Of a DNA stretch of 64,000 nt, positions 49,488 through 59,101 are shown one piece after another. This stretch comes from Pantoea rwandensis (GTDB lineage: Bacteria; Pseudomonadota; Gammaproteobacteria; Enterobacterales; Enterobacteriaceae): positions 2,170,001 to 2,234,000 of the forward strand of contig NZ_CP009454.1 of assembly GCF_000759475.1 (NCBI RefSeq), given 5' to 3'. Numbering within the stretch: position 1 is the stretch's first letter; every line of letters begins with the position of its first letter. Below the pieces are notes generated by a model that saw only the letters and a list, made by a program, of their open reading frames with translations, searched no databases and was not told the origin of the DNA. The position numbers were made by a program, and so were the translations under genes.

Positions 49488-50563
49488 TGTACGTTGCGGT
49501 GAAAGGGGGCGAGAAGGCGATAGCCAGTGCTCATGAGCTACAGGCTGATTTGCGCCGTGGCGACCGCGATATCGCCGAACTCGGTTGCGATCAGGTCGCA
49601 CAGCAGCTGGGATTAGCGGTGGATCGCGTGATGACCGAAGGCGGTATCTACGATCCCCAACTGGCGGCACTCGCCATTAAACAAGCCAGCGGCGATTTGG
49701 TCGAAGCGATCTTTCTGCTGCGTGCCTATCGCACGACGCTACCACGTCTGGCTGACAGCCTGGCGCTGGACACCGATGAGATGCGCATCGAACGTCGTAT
49801 CTCGGCGGTGTACAAAGATTTGCCGGGCGGTCAGGTGCTCGGTCCCACCTACGATTACAGCCATCGTCTGCTCGATTTCACCTTGCTGGCCAATGGTGAA
49901 ACTCCGGCGGCACCGCGTGACGATCAGGCGCTGCCAGAGCACTGCCCGCATGTGTTCAGCATGATGACCAGAGAGGGCCTGGCAGCGCGCGAAGAGGATG
50001 ATGGCAGCGAGCCTTGTGATATCACGCGTGAACCGCCTGGCTATCCGGCCACGCGCGCGGCACGTCTGCAACAGTTGGTACGCGGCGACGAAGGTTTCTT
50101 GCTGGCGCTCGGCTACTCCACGCAGCGCGGTTATGGCCGCAACCACCCGTTTGCTGGCGAAATCCGTACCGGCTATCTCAGCGTGTCGATCTGCCCGGAA
50201 GAACTGGGCTTTGAGATTGATATCGGTGAAATCCTGCTAACCGAGTGTGAAATGGTCAACGGCTTCACCACGCAAACCGAAGGTGCGCCGCACTTCACGC
50301 GCGGCTACGGGCTGGTGTTTGGCCGTTCAGAGCGTAAGGCGATGGCGATGGCACTGGTGGATCGTGCTCTGCAAGCACCCGATTACAACGAACGTATTGC
50401 CGGCCCGGCGCAGGACGAAGAGTTCGTGCTGTCGCATGCCGACAACGTGGAAGCGGCGGGCTTTGTTTCGCATCTGAAACTGCCGCACTACGTCGATTTC
50501 CAGGCGGAGCTGGAGTTGCTGAAACGGCTGCGTGAACAGGTTCAGGAGCAAAACGATGAGTGA
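49487..50563 (+). CDS. phnI: C-P lyase subunit PhnI
   Basis: A 358-residue PhnI starting MYVAVKGGEKAI as in E. coli. It contains LAVDRVMTEGGIYDPQLAAL, RISAVYKDLPGGQVLGPTYD and RGYGRNHPFAGEIR. PhnI is the nucleosidase that replaces adenine of ATP with phosphonate at ribose C1, acting with PhnG, H and L. ATG 49487 is preferred over a GTG at 49481. It overlaps phnJ by 8 bases. Confidence 0.95.
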   Translation: MYVAVKGGEKAIASAHELQADLRRGDRDIAELGCDQVAQQLGLAVDRVMTEGGIYDPQLAALAIKQASGDLVEAIFLLRAYRTTLPRLADSLALDTDEMRIERRISAVYKDLPGGQVLGPTYDYSHRLLDFTLLANGETPAAPRDDQALPEHCPHVFSMMTREGLAAREEDDGSEPCDITREPPGYPATRAARLQQLVRGDEGFLLALGYSTQRGYGRNHPFAGEIRTGYLSVSICPEELGFEIDIGEILLTECEMVNGFTTQTEGAPHFTRGYGLVFGRSERKAMAMALVDRALQAPDYNERIAGPAQDEEFVLSHADNVEAAGFVSHLKLPHYVDFQAELELLKRLREQVQEQNDE

Positions 50564-51404
50564 GTTAACCGGCTATAACAACGGCTATCTGGATGAGCAG
50601 ACCAAGCGCACCCTTCGTCGCGCGATCCTCAAAGCGGTAGCGATTCCGGGTTATCAGGTGCCGTTTGCCGGACGTGAAATGCCGATGCCTTACGGCTGGG
50701 GCACCGGCGGGATCCAGATCACCGCCAGCATCATTGGCGACAGCGACGTGCTGAAGGTGATTGACCAGGGCGCGGATGACACCACCAACGCCGTGTCGAT
50801 CCGTCGCTTCTTCCAGCGTGTCAGCGGGGCAGCCACCACCGAAGCCACCAAAGACGCCACGCTGATCCAGACGCGTCACCGCATTCCAGAGACGCCATTG
50901 CAGGAAGATCAGGTGCTGATTTTCCAGGTGCCGATTCCTGAGCCGCTGCGCTTCATCGAGCCGCGCGAAACGGAAACCCGCACCATGCACGCACTGGAAG
51001 AGTACGGCATCATGCAGGTCAAACTGTATGAAGATATCGCCCGCTACGGCCATATCGCCACCACCTATGCCTATCCGGTGAAGGTCAACGATCGCTACGT
51101 GATGGACCCTTCGCCGATCCCGAAATTCGATAACCCGAAAATGCACATGATGCCTGCGCTGCAGCTGTTTGGCGCCGGGCGTGAAAAGCGCATTTATGCC
51201 TTACCGCCTTATACCAAAGTGGAAAGCCTCGACTTCGACGACCACCCATTCACCGTACAAAGCTGGGATGAACCCTGTGCCCTGTGCGGTTCACGCCACA
51301 GCTACCTCGATGAGGTGGTCATGGATGATGCCGGTACGCGCATGTTTGTCTGCTCCGATACCGATTTTTGCCACCAGCAGCAGGAACAACAACATGCACA
51401 GTGA
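50556..51404 (+). CDS. phnJ: C-P lyase radical SAM subunit PhnJ
   Basis: A 282-residue PhnJ, the radical SAM enzyme that breaks the carbon-phosphorus bond of ribose-phosphonate-5-phosphate. The atypical cluster motif is intact: C-A-L-C, then 21 residues, then the third cysteine in MFVCSDTDFC, giving CX2CX21C plus the extra catalytic cysteine after five residues. PMPYGWGTGGIQITASI and MHALEEYGIMQVKLYEDIAR are other family stretches. ATG 50556 lies inside the end of phnI. Confidence 0.96.
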   Translation: MSELTGYNNGYLDEQTKRTLRRAILKAVAIPGYQVPFAGREMPMPYGWGTGGIQITASIIGDSDVLKVIDQGADDTTNAVSIRRFFQRVSGAATTEATKDATLIQTRHRIPETPLQEDQVLIFQVPIPEPLRFIEPRETETRTMHALEEYGIMQVKLYEDIARYGHIATTYAYPVKVNDRYVMDPSPIPKFDNPKMHMMPALQLFGAGREKRIYALPPYTKVESLDFDDHPFTVQSWDEPCALCGSRHSYLDEVVMDDAGTRMFVCSDTDFCHQQQEQQHAQ

Positions 51405-52155
51405 ACAGCCGCTGCTTGCGGTCAACAATCTGACGCACCTTTATGCGCCAGGCAAAGGTTTTGAAGACGTCAGCTTTGAACTCTATCCAGGGGAAGTCTT
51501 GGGCATTGTGGGTGAGTCGGGTTCCGGCAAAACCACCTTGCTGCGCAGCCTGTCTGCGCGTTTAGCGCCGCAGCAGGGCAACATTCTTTATCGTGCTCAG
51601 GACCTTTATCAACTGAGTGAGAGCGACCGCCGACGTCTATTGCGCACTGAATGGGGCGTGGTGCATCAGCATCCGCTGGACGGATTGCGCCCGCAGGTCA
51701 CGGCGGGAGGCAACATCGGTGAGCGCTTGATGGCCGTCGGCCAGCGTCATTACGGTGACATCCGTAAAGAGGCGATGCGCTGGTTGCAGGACGTCGAAAT
51801 CCCCGCCAACCGCATCGACGATTTGCCGACCACCTTCTCTGGCGGTATGCAGCAGCGTTTGCAGATTGCACGCAACCTGGTGACGCAACCCACGCTGGTG
51901 TTTATGGATGAGCCGACCGGTGGTCTGGATGTGTCGGTGCAGGCACGACTGCTGGATCTGCTGCGAACGCTGGTGCGCGAGCTCAATCTGGCGGTGGTGA
52001 TCGTCACCCACGATCTCGGCGTCGCGCGCTTGCTGGCGCACCGCCTGCTGGTGATGAAGCAGGGCAAGGTGGTGGAGAGCGGTCTTACCGACCGGGTGCT
52101 GGACGATCCGCACCATCCTTACACGCAACTGCTGGTCTCATCGGTGCTGGCTTAA
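51394..52155 (+). CDS. phnK: C-P lyase-associated ABC protein PhnK
   Basis: A 253-residue ABC ATPase-like protein of the C-P lyase complex. It has GESGSGKTTLLRSL (Walker A), FSGGMQQRLQIARNL (signature) and LVFMDEPTGGLDVS. PhnK binds the PhnGHIJ core and is needed for turnover. ATG 51394 overlaps the phnJ stop by 11 bases and matches the E. coli length of 252; a longer reading upstream overlaps phnJ and is not real. Confidence 0.94.
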   Translation: MHSEQPLLAVNNLTHLYAPGKGFEDVSFELYPGEVLGIVGESGSGKTTLLRSLSARLAPQQGNILYRAQDLYQLSESDRRRLLRTEWGVVHQHPLDGLRPQVTAGGNIGERLMAVGQRHYGDIRKEAMRWLQDVEIPANRIDDLPTTFSGGMQQRLQIARNLVTQPTLVFMDEPTGGLDVSVQARLLDLLRTLVRELNLAVVIVTHDLGVARLLAHRLLVMKQGKVVESGLTDRVLDDPHHPYTQLLVSSVLA

Positions 52156-52173
52156 CTTCATCAGGACATCAAC

Positions 52174-52878
52174 ATGCAACCTTTATTGCGCGTAGAGAAA
52201 CTTAGCAAAACCTTCGTGCTGCACAACCAGAGCGGTGCTGAACTGCCGGTGCTGCAGGATGCCAATCTTGAGGTCGGCGCCGGTGAATGTGTGGTGCTGC
52301 ACGGTCGTTCCGGCAGCGGTAAATCCACGCTGCTGCGCGCGCTGTACGGCAACTATCAGGCCAACAGCGGCCATATCTGGCTGCAACATCAGGGCGCATG
52401 GATCGACATGGCACAGGCACCCGCACGGCAGATTTTGGCGATTCGTCGCGAAACTGTTGGCTGGGTGAGCCAGTTCTTGCGCGTTATTCCCCGTGTGCCC
52501 ACGTTGGAAATCGTCATGCAACCTCTGCTCGAACGCGGCGTGGATCGTGCTTTTTGCGAGAAGCGAGCCAAAGACCTGCTGACCAGGCTGAATGTGCCTG
52601 AACGTTTGTGGTCACTCGCGCCGTCCACGTTCTCGGGTGGTGAACAGCAGCGCGTGAACATCGCACGGGGTTTTATCGCGGATTATCCGGTACTGCTGCT
52701 GGATGAACCCACCGCCTCACTCGACAGTGCGAATAGCGCAGCGGTGGTGGAATTGATTGAACAGGCGCGCACCCGTGGCGCCGCTATTGTGGGCATTTTC
52801 CATGACGAAGCGGTGCGCGCACGCGTGGCCGATCGCCTGCACGTCATGCAGCCGGTTAAAACAGGAGCAGAAGCATGA
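52174..52878 (+). CDS. phnL: C-P lyase-associated ABC protein PhnL
   Basis: A 234-residue ABC ATPase-like protein. It contains [35 protein letters not shown] and [11 protein letters not shown]. PhnL helps PhnI in making the ribosyl phosphonate triphosphate and joins the PhnK dimer interface. It starts 19 bp after phnK and overlaps phnM by 4 bp. Confidence 0.94.
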   Translation: MQPLLRVEKLSKTFVLHNQSGAELPVLQDANLEVGAGECVVLHGRSGSGKSTLLRALYGNYQANSGHIWLQHQGAWIDMAQAPARQILAIRRETVGWVSQFLRVIPRVPTLEIVMQPLLERGVDRAFCEKRAKDLLTRLNVPERLWSLAPSTFSGGEQQRVNIARGFIADYPVLLLDEPTASLDSANSAAVVELIEQARTRGAAIVGIFHDEAVRARVADRLHVMQPVKTGAEA

Positions 52879-54011
52879 TCGTCAATAATGTCCGTCTGGT
52901 GCTGGAAAATGAGGTTGTCGCCGGTTCGCTGGAGATCCGCGATGGTCGCATCGCCAGTTTCAGCGACAGCACCAGCCAATTGCCTGGTGCGCTGGATGGC
53001 GAAAACGCCTTCCTGTTACCAGGACTGGTTGAGCTGCATACCGACAACCTCGACAAATTCTTCACGCCGCGTCCAAAAGTGGATTGGCCCGCGCACTCGG
53101 CAATGAGCAGCCACGATGCCCTGATGGTTGCCAGCGGCATTACCACGGTGCTGGATGCGATTGGCGTCGGCGATGTGCGTGATGGCGGTCATCGCCTCGA
53201 GAACCTGAGCAAAATGATCAACGCCATTCAGGACAGCAACCGCAAAGGCATCAACCGGGTCGACCACCATCTGCATCTGCGCTGTGAGTTGCCACACAAC
53301 ACCACGCTGCCGCTGTTTGAAAAGTTGATGAGCACGCCTGAGCTGTCACTGGTATCGCTGATGGACCATTCGCCAGGCCAACGTCAATACGCCTCGCTGG
53401 AGATGTATCGCACCTATTACCAGGGCAAATACTCGTTGAATGATGAGCAGATGGATCAGTTCGAACGTGAGCAACTGGCACTGGCTGCCGAGTTCTCGAC
53501 ACCGAACCGCAACGCCATCTCCAGCCTGTGCCGTTCACGGGGGATCCCGATTGCCAGTCACGATGATGCTACTGCCGCACATGTGGCCGAATCGCATGAG
53601 GTGGGCAGCACCATTGCGGAGTTCCCCACCACCATCGAGGCTGCCCGCGCCTCGCGTGAGTGCGGTATGCAGGTGTTAATGGGCGCGCCGAATATCGTGC
53701 GTGGTGGATCGCACTCGGGCAACGTGGCAGCCTGGGAGCTGGCCAGCCATGGGCTGCTGGATATTCTGTCATCGGATTACTACCCAGCGAGCTTGCTGGA
53801 CGCGGTGTTCCGCTTAGTGGCAGATGAACGCAACAGCCTGACGTTGCCACAGGCCGCCGCGTTGGTGACACGGCATCCGGCGCGTGCCATTGGCTTGCAC
53901 GATCGCGGCGTGATTGGCGAAGGCATGCGTGCCGACCTGGTACTGGCGCATACCGAACATGGGCATCCACACATTCGCCACGTCTGGTCGCAGGGCAGGC
54001 TGGTGTTCTGA
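52875..54011 (+). CDS. phnM: Alpha-D-ribose 1-methylphosphonate 5-triphosphate diphosphatase PhnM
   Basis: A 378-residue amidohydrolase-fold enzyme that removes pyrophosphate from ribosyl phosphonate triphosphate. It has [20 protein letters not shown] with metal ligands, [33 protein letters not shown] and [15 protein letters not shown]. Overlaps phnL by 4 bp and phnN by one base. Confidence 0.94.
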   Translation: MIVNNVRLVLENEVVAGSLEIRDGRIASFSDSTSQLPGALDGENAFLLPGLVELHTDNLDKFFTPRPKVDWPAHSAMSSHDALMVASGITTVLDAIGVGDVRDGGHRLENLSKMINAIQDSNRKGINRVDHHLHLRCELPHNTTLPLFEKLMSTPELSLVSLMDHSPGQRQYASLEMYRTYYQGKYSLNDEQMDQFEREQLALAAEFSTPNRNAISSLCRSRGIPIASHDDATAAHVAESHEVGSTIAEFPTTIEAARASRECGMQVLMGAPNIVRGGSHSGNVAAWELASHGLLDILSSDYYPASLLDAVFRLVADERNSLTLPQAAALVTRHPARAIGLHDRGVIGEGMRADLVLAHTEHGHPHIRHVWSQGRLVF

Positions 54012-54547
54012 TGGCGCGCCTGATCTGGCTCACCGGGCCTTCGGGCTCGGGTAAAGACAGTTTGTTGAATGCGCTACGCGAAGCGCCGCCAGATAACCTG
54101 GTGATCGCCCATCGCTACATTACGCGCCCGGCTGATGCCGGGGGCGAAAATCATGTGGCGCTGAGCGAGGCTGAGTTTAGGCGTCGTCAAGCCATGGGGT
54201 TGTTTGCCATCAGCTGGCAGGCACACGGCCTCTACTACGGGCTGGGAGAAGAGATCGACCACTGGCTGGCGCGCGGGTTGAATGTGCTGGTCAACGGTTC
54301 GCGTCTGCATCTGCCGATTGTCGAGCAACAATACGGCACACAACTGTTGCCGCTGGTGCTGCACGTTTCACCGGCGGTGCTGGAAATGCGCTTACGGCAG
54401 CGCGGACGTGAAAGTGAAGGGGAGATTCGTCAACGGCTGGCGCGCGCATCAGAACCGCTGCCTGCGCACTGCCATCCGCTCAATAACGATGGCGCACTCA
54501 GCGATACCCTCAACGGGTTGCGTCAATTGCTGGAGCATCCACCATGA
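54011..54547 (+). CDS. phnN: Ribose 1,5-bisphosphate phosphokinase PhnN
   Basis: A 178-residue P-loop kinase that makes PRPP from ribose 1,5-bisphosphate, the last step of the C-P lyase route. The P-loop is LTGPSGSGKDSLLN; then HRYITRPADAGGENHVALSE and ISWQAHGLYYGLG. It starts in TGATG with phnM and overlaps phnP by 4 bp. Confidence 0.93.
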   Translation: MARLIWLTGPSGSGKDSLLNALREAPPDNLVIAHRYITRPADAGGENHVALSEAEFRRRQAMGLFAISWQAHGLYYGLGEEIDHWLARGLNVLVNGSRLHLPIVEQQYGTQLLPLVLHVSPAVLEMRLRQRGRESEGEIRQRLARASEPLPAHCHPLNNDGALSDTLNGLRQLLEHPP

Positions 54548-55314
54548 AACTCACTTTTCTCGGTACGGGTGGCGTGCAGTCTGCGCCGCTGTTTGGCTGT
54601 GATTGTCACGCTTGCGAACGTGCACGTCTTGAGCCAAGGCGCGCACGTGCCGCGACCAGTGCACTCATTGACACGGGCAGCGAGCGTATATTGCTGGATG
54701 CCGGACGCCACGACCTGCATCAGCGCTTTCGACCCGGTGAACTGAGCCGTATTTTGCTCACCCATTTTCATATGGACCATGTGGCAGGACTGTTCAGTTT
54801 ACGTTGGGGATTAGGTCAACAGATTCCGGTGTGGGCACCGCCGGATGAGAAGGGCTGCGATGACCTGTTTAAACATCCTGGTTTGCTGGATTTCCGTTCT
54901 GCCCTCACGCCTTTCGTCCCTCATAGCTTTGGTGCGTTGCAGGTAACACCTCTACCGCTGCAGCACTCAAAACTCACTTATGGTTACCTGTTCGACTGGC
55001 AGGGTACGCGTCTCGCCTGGCTTTGTGATACCTGTGGATTGCCACCTGACACTGCAGATTTTCTTCACGGTCAACCGCTGGATCAACTGGTGATTGACTG
55101 CAATGACCCGCCACGAGAAAGCGTACGCAATCATAACGATGTGACGCGCGCATTGCAGATTATTGAACAGCTGGCACCGCGCCAGGCGTGGCTTATCCAC
55201 CTCAGTCATGAGATGGATGGCTGGTTGCTTAATAATCGCTTACCTGACAATGTGCTGGCGGCCACCGACGGCCAGACGATTACGGTCGGCTCCTCACTCA
55301 GTGTCACTGTTTAA
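54544..55314 (+). CDS. phnP: Cyclic ribose phosphate phosphodiesterase PhnP
   Basis: A 256-residue metallo-beta-lactamase-fold enzyme. It has the HxHxDH metal site in [14 protein letters not shown] and the structural zinc cysteines in [12 protein letters not shown]. It opens the 5-phosphoribosyl 1,2-cyclic phosphate made by PhnJ to ribose 1,5-bisphosphate, which PhnN uses. Last gene of the first phn unit. There is no phnO in this cluster. Confidence 0.93.
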   Translation: MKLTFLGTGGVQSAPLFGCDCHACERARLEPRRARAATSALIDTGSERILLDAGRHDLHQRFRPGELSRILLTHFHMDHVAGLFSLRWGLGQQIPVWAPPDEKGCDDLFKHPGLLDFRSALTPFVPHSFGALQVTPLPLQHSKLTYGYLFDWQGTRLAWLCDTCGLPPDTADFLHGQPLDQLVIDCNDPPRESVRNHNDVTRALQIIEQLAPRQAWLIHLSHEMDGWLLNNRLPDNVLAATDGQTITVGSSLSVTV

Positions 55315-55322
55315 TCATTTAA

Positions 55323-55363
55323 CTGTCATTAAGTCTTCATCGGATTTGCCCGTAATAACGGGC
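55323..55363 (+). promoter_or_regulatory. Pho-box-type promoter of phnCDE
   Basis: A perfect CTGTCAT half site at 55323-55329 is followed 11 bases on by the weaker TCTTCAT. TAATAA at 55353-55358 sits at proper distance for a -10. The -10 lies inside a 6-bp inverted repeat GCCCGT-AATA-ACGGGC (55348-55363). Suggests PhoB control of phnC independent of phnF. Confidence 0.55.
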
Positions 55364-55393
55364 AATCAAGACCTCAGAGAGATGGAGTGCAAC

Positions 55394-56224
55394 ATGGCAC
55401 AGGCATTACTGAAAACCGTTATCGACAATCCTTATGTTCCGCACGCCGGGCAAGGCAACAAGGTGCTGTCGGTGCAGGGACTGTGCAAGGCGTACGGCGA
55501 AAACCGCGTACTGGATAATGTCAGCTTCGATCTGCATGCGGGCGAGCTGGTGGCCGTGATTGGTCGCTCAGGCGCAGGCAAATCGACACTGTTACATATG
55601 CTGAATGGCACCATCAGTGCTTCGCAGGGTGCGATTCTCAGTAATCGTCAGGGTGAAGCCGATCATGATGTGGTGACGCTCAATAGCCGCCAGATGCGCG
55701 AATGGCGCAGCGAATGCGGCATGATTTTCCAGGATTTCTGTCTGGTGCCGCGTCTGGATGTACTGACCAACGTACTGCTGGGGCGGCTGAGCCAGACTTC
55801 AACACTGAAATCGTTCTTCAAAGTGTTCTCCGAAGCGGACCGCGCGCAGGCGATTGAGCTGCTGCAGTGGATGAACATGCTGCCGCAGGCGCTGCAGCGT
55901 GCGGAGAACCTGTCAGGTGGGCAGATGCAGCGCGTGGCGATTTGCCGTGCGCTGATGCAAAACCCGCGCATTCTGCTGGCAGATGAGCCGGTGGCCTCAC
56001 TCGATCCGAAAAACACCAAACGCATCATGGATGTGCTGCGTCAGGTGAGTGAGCAGGGCATCAGCGTCATGGTGAACCTGCACTCGATTGAACTGGTGAA
56101 GCAGTACTGCACCCGTGTTATCGGCATTCAGCGCGGTAAAGTGCTGTTTGACGGACATCCTTCTCAGTTGACCGATGGCTTGCTGCATGAGCTGTACGGC
56201 GACGAAATTAACCAGCTCCACTAA
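55394..56224 (+). CDS. phnC: Phosphonate ABC transporter ATPase PhnC
   Basis: A 276-residue ABC ATPase. Walker A is [14 protein letters not shown], signature [15 protein letters not shown], Walker [14 protein letters not shown], with [19 protein letters not shown] in the Q-loop, typical of PhnC. ATG 55394 is 6 bases after GGAG. It powers phosphonate uptake through PhnE1/E2. It heads the second phn unit, separated from phnP by a Pho-box-like promoter. Confidence 0.93.
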   Translation: MAQALLKTVIDNPYVPHAGQGNKVLSVQGLCKAYGENRVLDNVSFDLHAGELVAVIGRSGAGKSTLLHMLNGTISASQGAILSNRQGEADHDVVTLNSRQMREWRSECGMIFQDFCLVPRLDVLTNVLLGRLSQTSTLKSFFKVFSEADRAQAIELLQWMNMLPQALQRAENLSGGQMQRVAICRALMQNPRILLADEPVASLDPKNTKRIMDVLRQVSEQGISVMVNLHSIELVKQYCTRVIGIQRGKVLFDGHPSQLTDGLLHELYGDEINQLH

Positions 56225-56250
56225 CTTCCACGGCAAGAGAAAAAACACGA

Positions 56251-57177
56251 ATGAAACTGACCTCTTTAGCTTTATTGACTGTTGCAATGACTTTTGGCGT
56301 TAACGCAGCGGATGCACCAAAAGAATTGAACCTCGGGATTTTGGGTGGACAGAACGCCACTCAGCAGATCGGCGATAACCAGTGCGTGAAAGATTTCTTC
56401 GACAAAGAGCTGAACGTCGATACCAAAATGCGCAACTCGTCTGACTACTCAGGCGTGATTCAGGGCCTGCTGGGTAACAAAATTGATATGGTGCTGAGCA
56501 TGTCTCCAGCATCTTATGCGTCGGTTTATCTGCAGAACCCGAAAGCGGTTGACGTGGTCGGCATCGTGGTGGATGACAAAGACGGATCACAGGGTTATCA
56601 CTCTGTGGTGATCGTGAAAGCAGACAGCCCGTACAAAAAGCTGGAAGACCTGAAAGGCAAATCCTTTGGTATGGCCGATCCGGATTCAACTTCTGGCTTC
56701 CTGATGCCAAACCAGGCGTTCAAGAAAGAGTTTGGTGGCACGGTTGACGACAAGTACAACAACACCTTCTCCAGCGTGACCTTCTCTGGCGGCCACGAGC
56801 AGGACATCCTGGGTGTGCTGAACGGTCAGTTTGAAGGTGCTGTAACCTGGACTTCAATGATCGGCGATTATGACAAGGGTTATACCTCTGGTGCCTTTGG
56901 CCGCATGATGCGTATGGACCAGCCTGACCTGATGAAGAAAATCCGCATCATCTGGCAGTCGCCGCTGATCCCGAACGGTCCAATCCTGGTGAGCAACAAC
57001 TTGCCCGCTGACTTCAAACAGAAGCTGGTGGCTGCGATCAAGAAGCTGGATAAAGAAGACCACAGTTGCTTTGTTAAAGCGGTGGGCGGTGCTCAGCACA
57101 TCGGCCCGGCAACCGTTGCCGATTATCAGAACATCATCGATATGAAACGTGATTTGATGAAAGGTTCACGCGGTTAA
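56251..57177 (+). CDS. phnD: Phosphonate-binding periplasmic protein PhnD
   Basis: A 308-residue SBP. Sec signal peptide KLTSLALLTVAMTFGVNA is cut before ADAPKE. Ligand-site segments are GGQNATQQIGDN, SMSPASYASVYL and MADPDSTSGFLMP, as in PhnD. It binds alkylphosphonates. AAGAGA lies before the ATG. It is 26 bp after phnC. Confidence 0.93.
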   Translation: MKLTSLALLTVAMTFGVNAADAPKELNLGILGGQNATQQIGDNQCVKDFFDKELNVDTKMRNSSDYSGVIQGLLGNKIDMVLSMSPASYASVYLQNPKAVDVVGIVVDDKDGSQGYHSVVIVKADSPYKKLEDLKGKSFGMADPDSTSGFLMPNQAFKKEFGGTVDDKYNNTFSSVTFSGGHEQDILGVLNGQFEGAVTWTSMIGDYDKGYTSGAFGRMMRMDQPDLMKKIRIIWQSPLIPNGPILVSNNLPADFKQKLVAAIKKLDKEDHSCFVKAVGGAQHIGPATVADYQNIIDMKRDLMKGSRG

Positions 57178-57235
57178 TGAACCTGCGGGGCAGGTGTGCT
57201 GGCAAAGCATACCTGCCTGATGCGCTTGCAGCAAA

Positions 57236-57315
57236 CCGTAGCGGCGCGATGAATCGCGTGGTTTTGACCCGCAGATGAGCGGGTATCAGTGTGCAATGAA
57301 TCGTGCCGCTATACC
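57236..57315. repeat. REP-like palindrome between phnD and phnE1
   Basis: CGTAGCGGCGCGATGAATCG faces CAATGAATCGTGCCGCTA, with a small inner hairpin GACCCGC-AGAT-GCGGGT-like in the loop. It may lower expression of the permease genes compared with the binding protein, a known effect of REP in transport operons. Confidence 0.6.
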
Positions 57316-57356
57316 GTTGTGCCACGCAATATTACCTCCAATACAGGACATCCCCC

Positions 57357-58220
57357 TTGACCGATTTCGAACACTACTACCAACGCATCCGTCGTCAGCA
57401 AAAACGCGACACTGTGCTCTGGTCGCTGCTGTTGGTGGCGCTCTACCTCGCTGCGGGCAAGATGGCGGAATTCAATCTGGTCACCGTCTGGCAATCACTG
57501 CCACACTTTTTTGATTACATCGGCGAAACCGTGCCGGTGTTGCATTGGTCGGTGTTGTTCGCAGATGTCAAAACCGAAGGCTCGCTGGCCTACTGGGGCT
57601 ACCGCCTGCATTTCCAGCTGCCGCTGATTTGGGAAACTTTGCAGCTGGCGCTGTCGTCGACCATCGTTGCCGTGATGATCGCTGGGGTACTGGCGTTTTT
57701 CGCCGCCGACAACACCCAAACGCCGCGCAGCCTACGCTTTGCGATCCGTGCCTTTGTCGCTTTCCTGCGCACCATGCCTGAACTGGCGTGGGCGGTGATG
57801 TTCGTCATGGCGTTTGGCATTGGGGCGATTCCCGGCTTCCTCGCACTGGCGCTGCACACCGTGGGAAGCCTGACCAAACTGTTTTATGAATCGATTGAGA
57901 GCGCTTCGGACAAACCGGTGCGCGGCCTCGCGGCCTGCGGCGCCACCAAATTACAGCGCATGCGCTTCGCCTTCTGGCCACAGGTGAAACCGACGTTTCT
58001 CTCCTACAGCTTTATGCGCCTTGAAGTGAACTTCCGTTCTTCCACCATCCTCGGATTGGTCGGTGCGGGCGGTATCGGCCAGGAGCTGATGACCAACATC
58101 AAACTGGACCGTTACGATCAGGTCAGTATTACGCTGCTGCTGATCATTGTGGTGGTTTCGCTGCTGGATACGGTATCCGGCTGGTTGCGCCGTCGCGTGG
58201 TGGAAGGGGATATCAAATGA
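57357..58220 (+). CDS. phnE: Phosphonate ABC transporter permease PhnE (first copy)
   Basis: A 287-residue permease with about six membrane helices. FLRTMPELAWAVMFVMAFGIG and ESIESASDKPVRGLAACGAT are the PhnE domain marks, with STILGLVGAGGIGQELM near the end. The preferred start is TTG at 57357 (L/MTDFEHYYQ) with AGGAC 8 bases before; an ATG at 57303 lies in the REP element and has no ribosome site. It forms the uptake channel with the second PhnE. Confidence 0.88.
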   Translation: MTDFEHYYQRIRRQQKRDTVLWSLLLVALYLAAGKMAEFNLVTVWQSLPHFFDYIGETVPVLHWSVLFADVKTEGSLAYWGYRLHFQLPLIWETLQLALSSTIVAVMIAGVLAFFAADNTQTPRSLRFAIRAFVAFLRTMPELAWAVMFVMAFGIGAIPGFLALALHTVGSLTKLFYESIESASDKPVRGLAACGATKLQRMRFAFWPQVKPTFLSYSFMRLEVNFRSSTILGLVGAGGIGQELMTNIKLDRYDQVSITLLLIIVVVSLLDTVSGWLRRRVVEGDIK

Positions 58221-59101
58221 TCGCATTAGCACCGGATGTGGCGAAACTGAAGCAGGAACATCCTGCACTGTTCGCCGCCCAAAACCGTTATCTGCGCCGG
58301 GTGGCTGGCGTTGCACTTGCCATCGCGCTCTATTACCTGTTCTTCTTTGAGTTCTTTGGCATTGAGTGGAGCCGAGTCATTATCGGTTGCGAGCAACTAG
58401 GGCGTTACTTCCTGCGCATGTTCGTTTGGCAAGACTTTATGAATTGGCCATTTGGCTATTATTTCTCGCAGATTGGCATAACGCTGGCGATAGTATTTGC
58501 CGGGACATTGACTGCATCGCTGATCGCGTTGCCAGTGTCGTTCCTTGCGGCGCGTAACGTGATGCACGATCCCATTGCCCGTCCGATCTCCTTAGTGGTG
58601 CGCCGTTTGCTCGACATCCTGCGCGGTGTCGATATGGCCATCTGGGGCCTGATCTTTGTGCGTGCGGTTGGCATGGGGCCGTTGGCGGGCGTACTGGCGA
58701 TTGTGGTTCAGGATGTAGGCTTGCTGGGTAAACTGTATGCGGAAGGGCATGAAGCGGTTGAACGTTCGCCAAGCCGTGGTTTAGGTGCGGTGGGGGCCAA
58801 TAGTCTGCAGAAACATCGCTTTGGCATCTTTACCCAATCCTTTCCGACCTTCCTGGCGTTGAGCCTGTACCAGATTGAATCCAATACCCGTTCGGCGGCG
58901 GTACTTGGCTTTGTCGGGGCAGGTGGCGTCGGCCTGGTGTATGCCGAGAACATGCGTCTGTGGAACTGGGATGTGGTGATGTTCCTGACCATCCTTCTGG
59001 TCGGCGTGGTGATGATTATGGATGTCATCTCCAGCAAATTGCGTAAATGCTACATCACGGGGAAACCGTTGCCGCTGTGGCAGCCTGCCGTGCGCGATTA
59101 A
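58217..59101 (+). CDS. phnE: Phosphonate ABC transporter permease PhnE (second copy)
   Basis: A 294-residue permease. VVRRLLDILRGVDMAIWGLI and EAVERSPSRGLGAVGANSLQ correspond to the PhnE domain; TRSAAVLGFVGAGGVGLVYA closes it. It starts in a 4-bp ATGA overlap with the first copy. Many species have two PhnE proteins that form a heterodimer. The 3' end overlaps the convergent sensor kinase gene by 47 bases. Confidence 0.92.
   Translation: MIALAPDVAKLKQEHPALFAAQNRYLRRVAGVALAIALYYLFFFEFFGIEWSRVIIGCEQLGRYFLRMFVWQDFMNWPFGYYFSQIGITLAIVFAGTLTASLIALPVSFLAARNVMHDPIARPISLVVRRLLDILRGVDMAIWGLIFVRAVGMGPLAGVLAIVVQDVGLLGKLYAEGHEAVERSPSRGLGAVGANSLQKHRFGIFTQSFPTFLALSLYQIESNTRSAAVLGFVGAGGVGLVYAENMRLWNWDVVMFLTILLVGVVMIMDVISSKLRKCYITGKPLPLWQPAVRD

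Noticed and set aside
51169..51393. N-terminal extension of phnK
   Set aside because: It lies fully within phnJ in another frame and makes the protein 75 residues longer than known PhnK.
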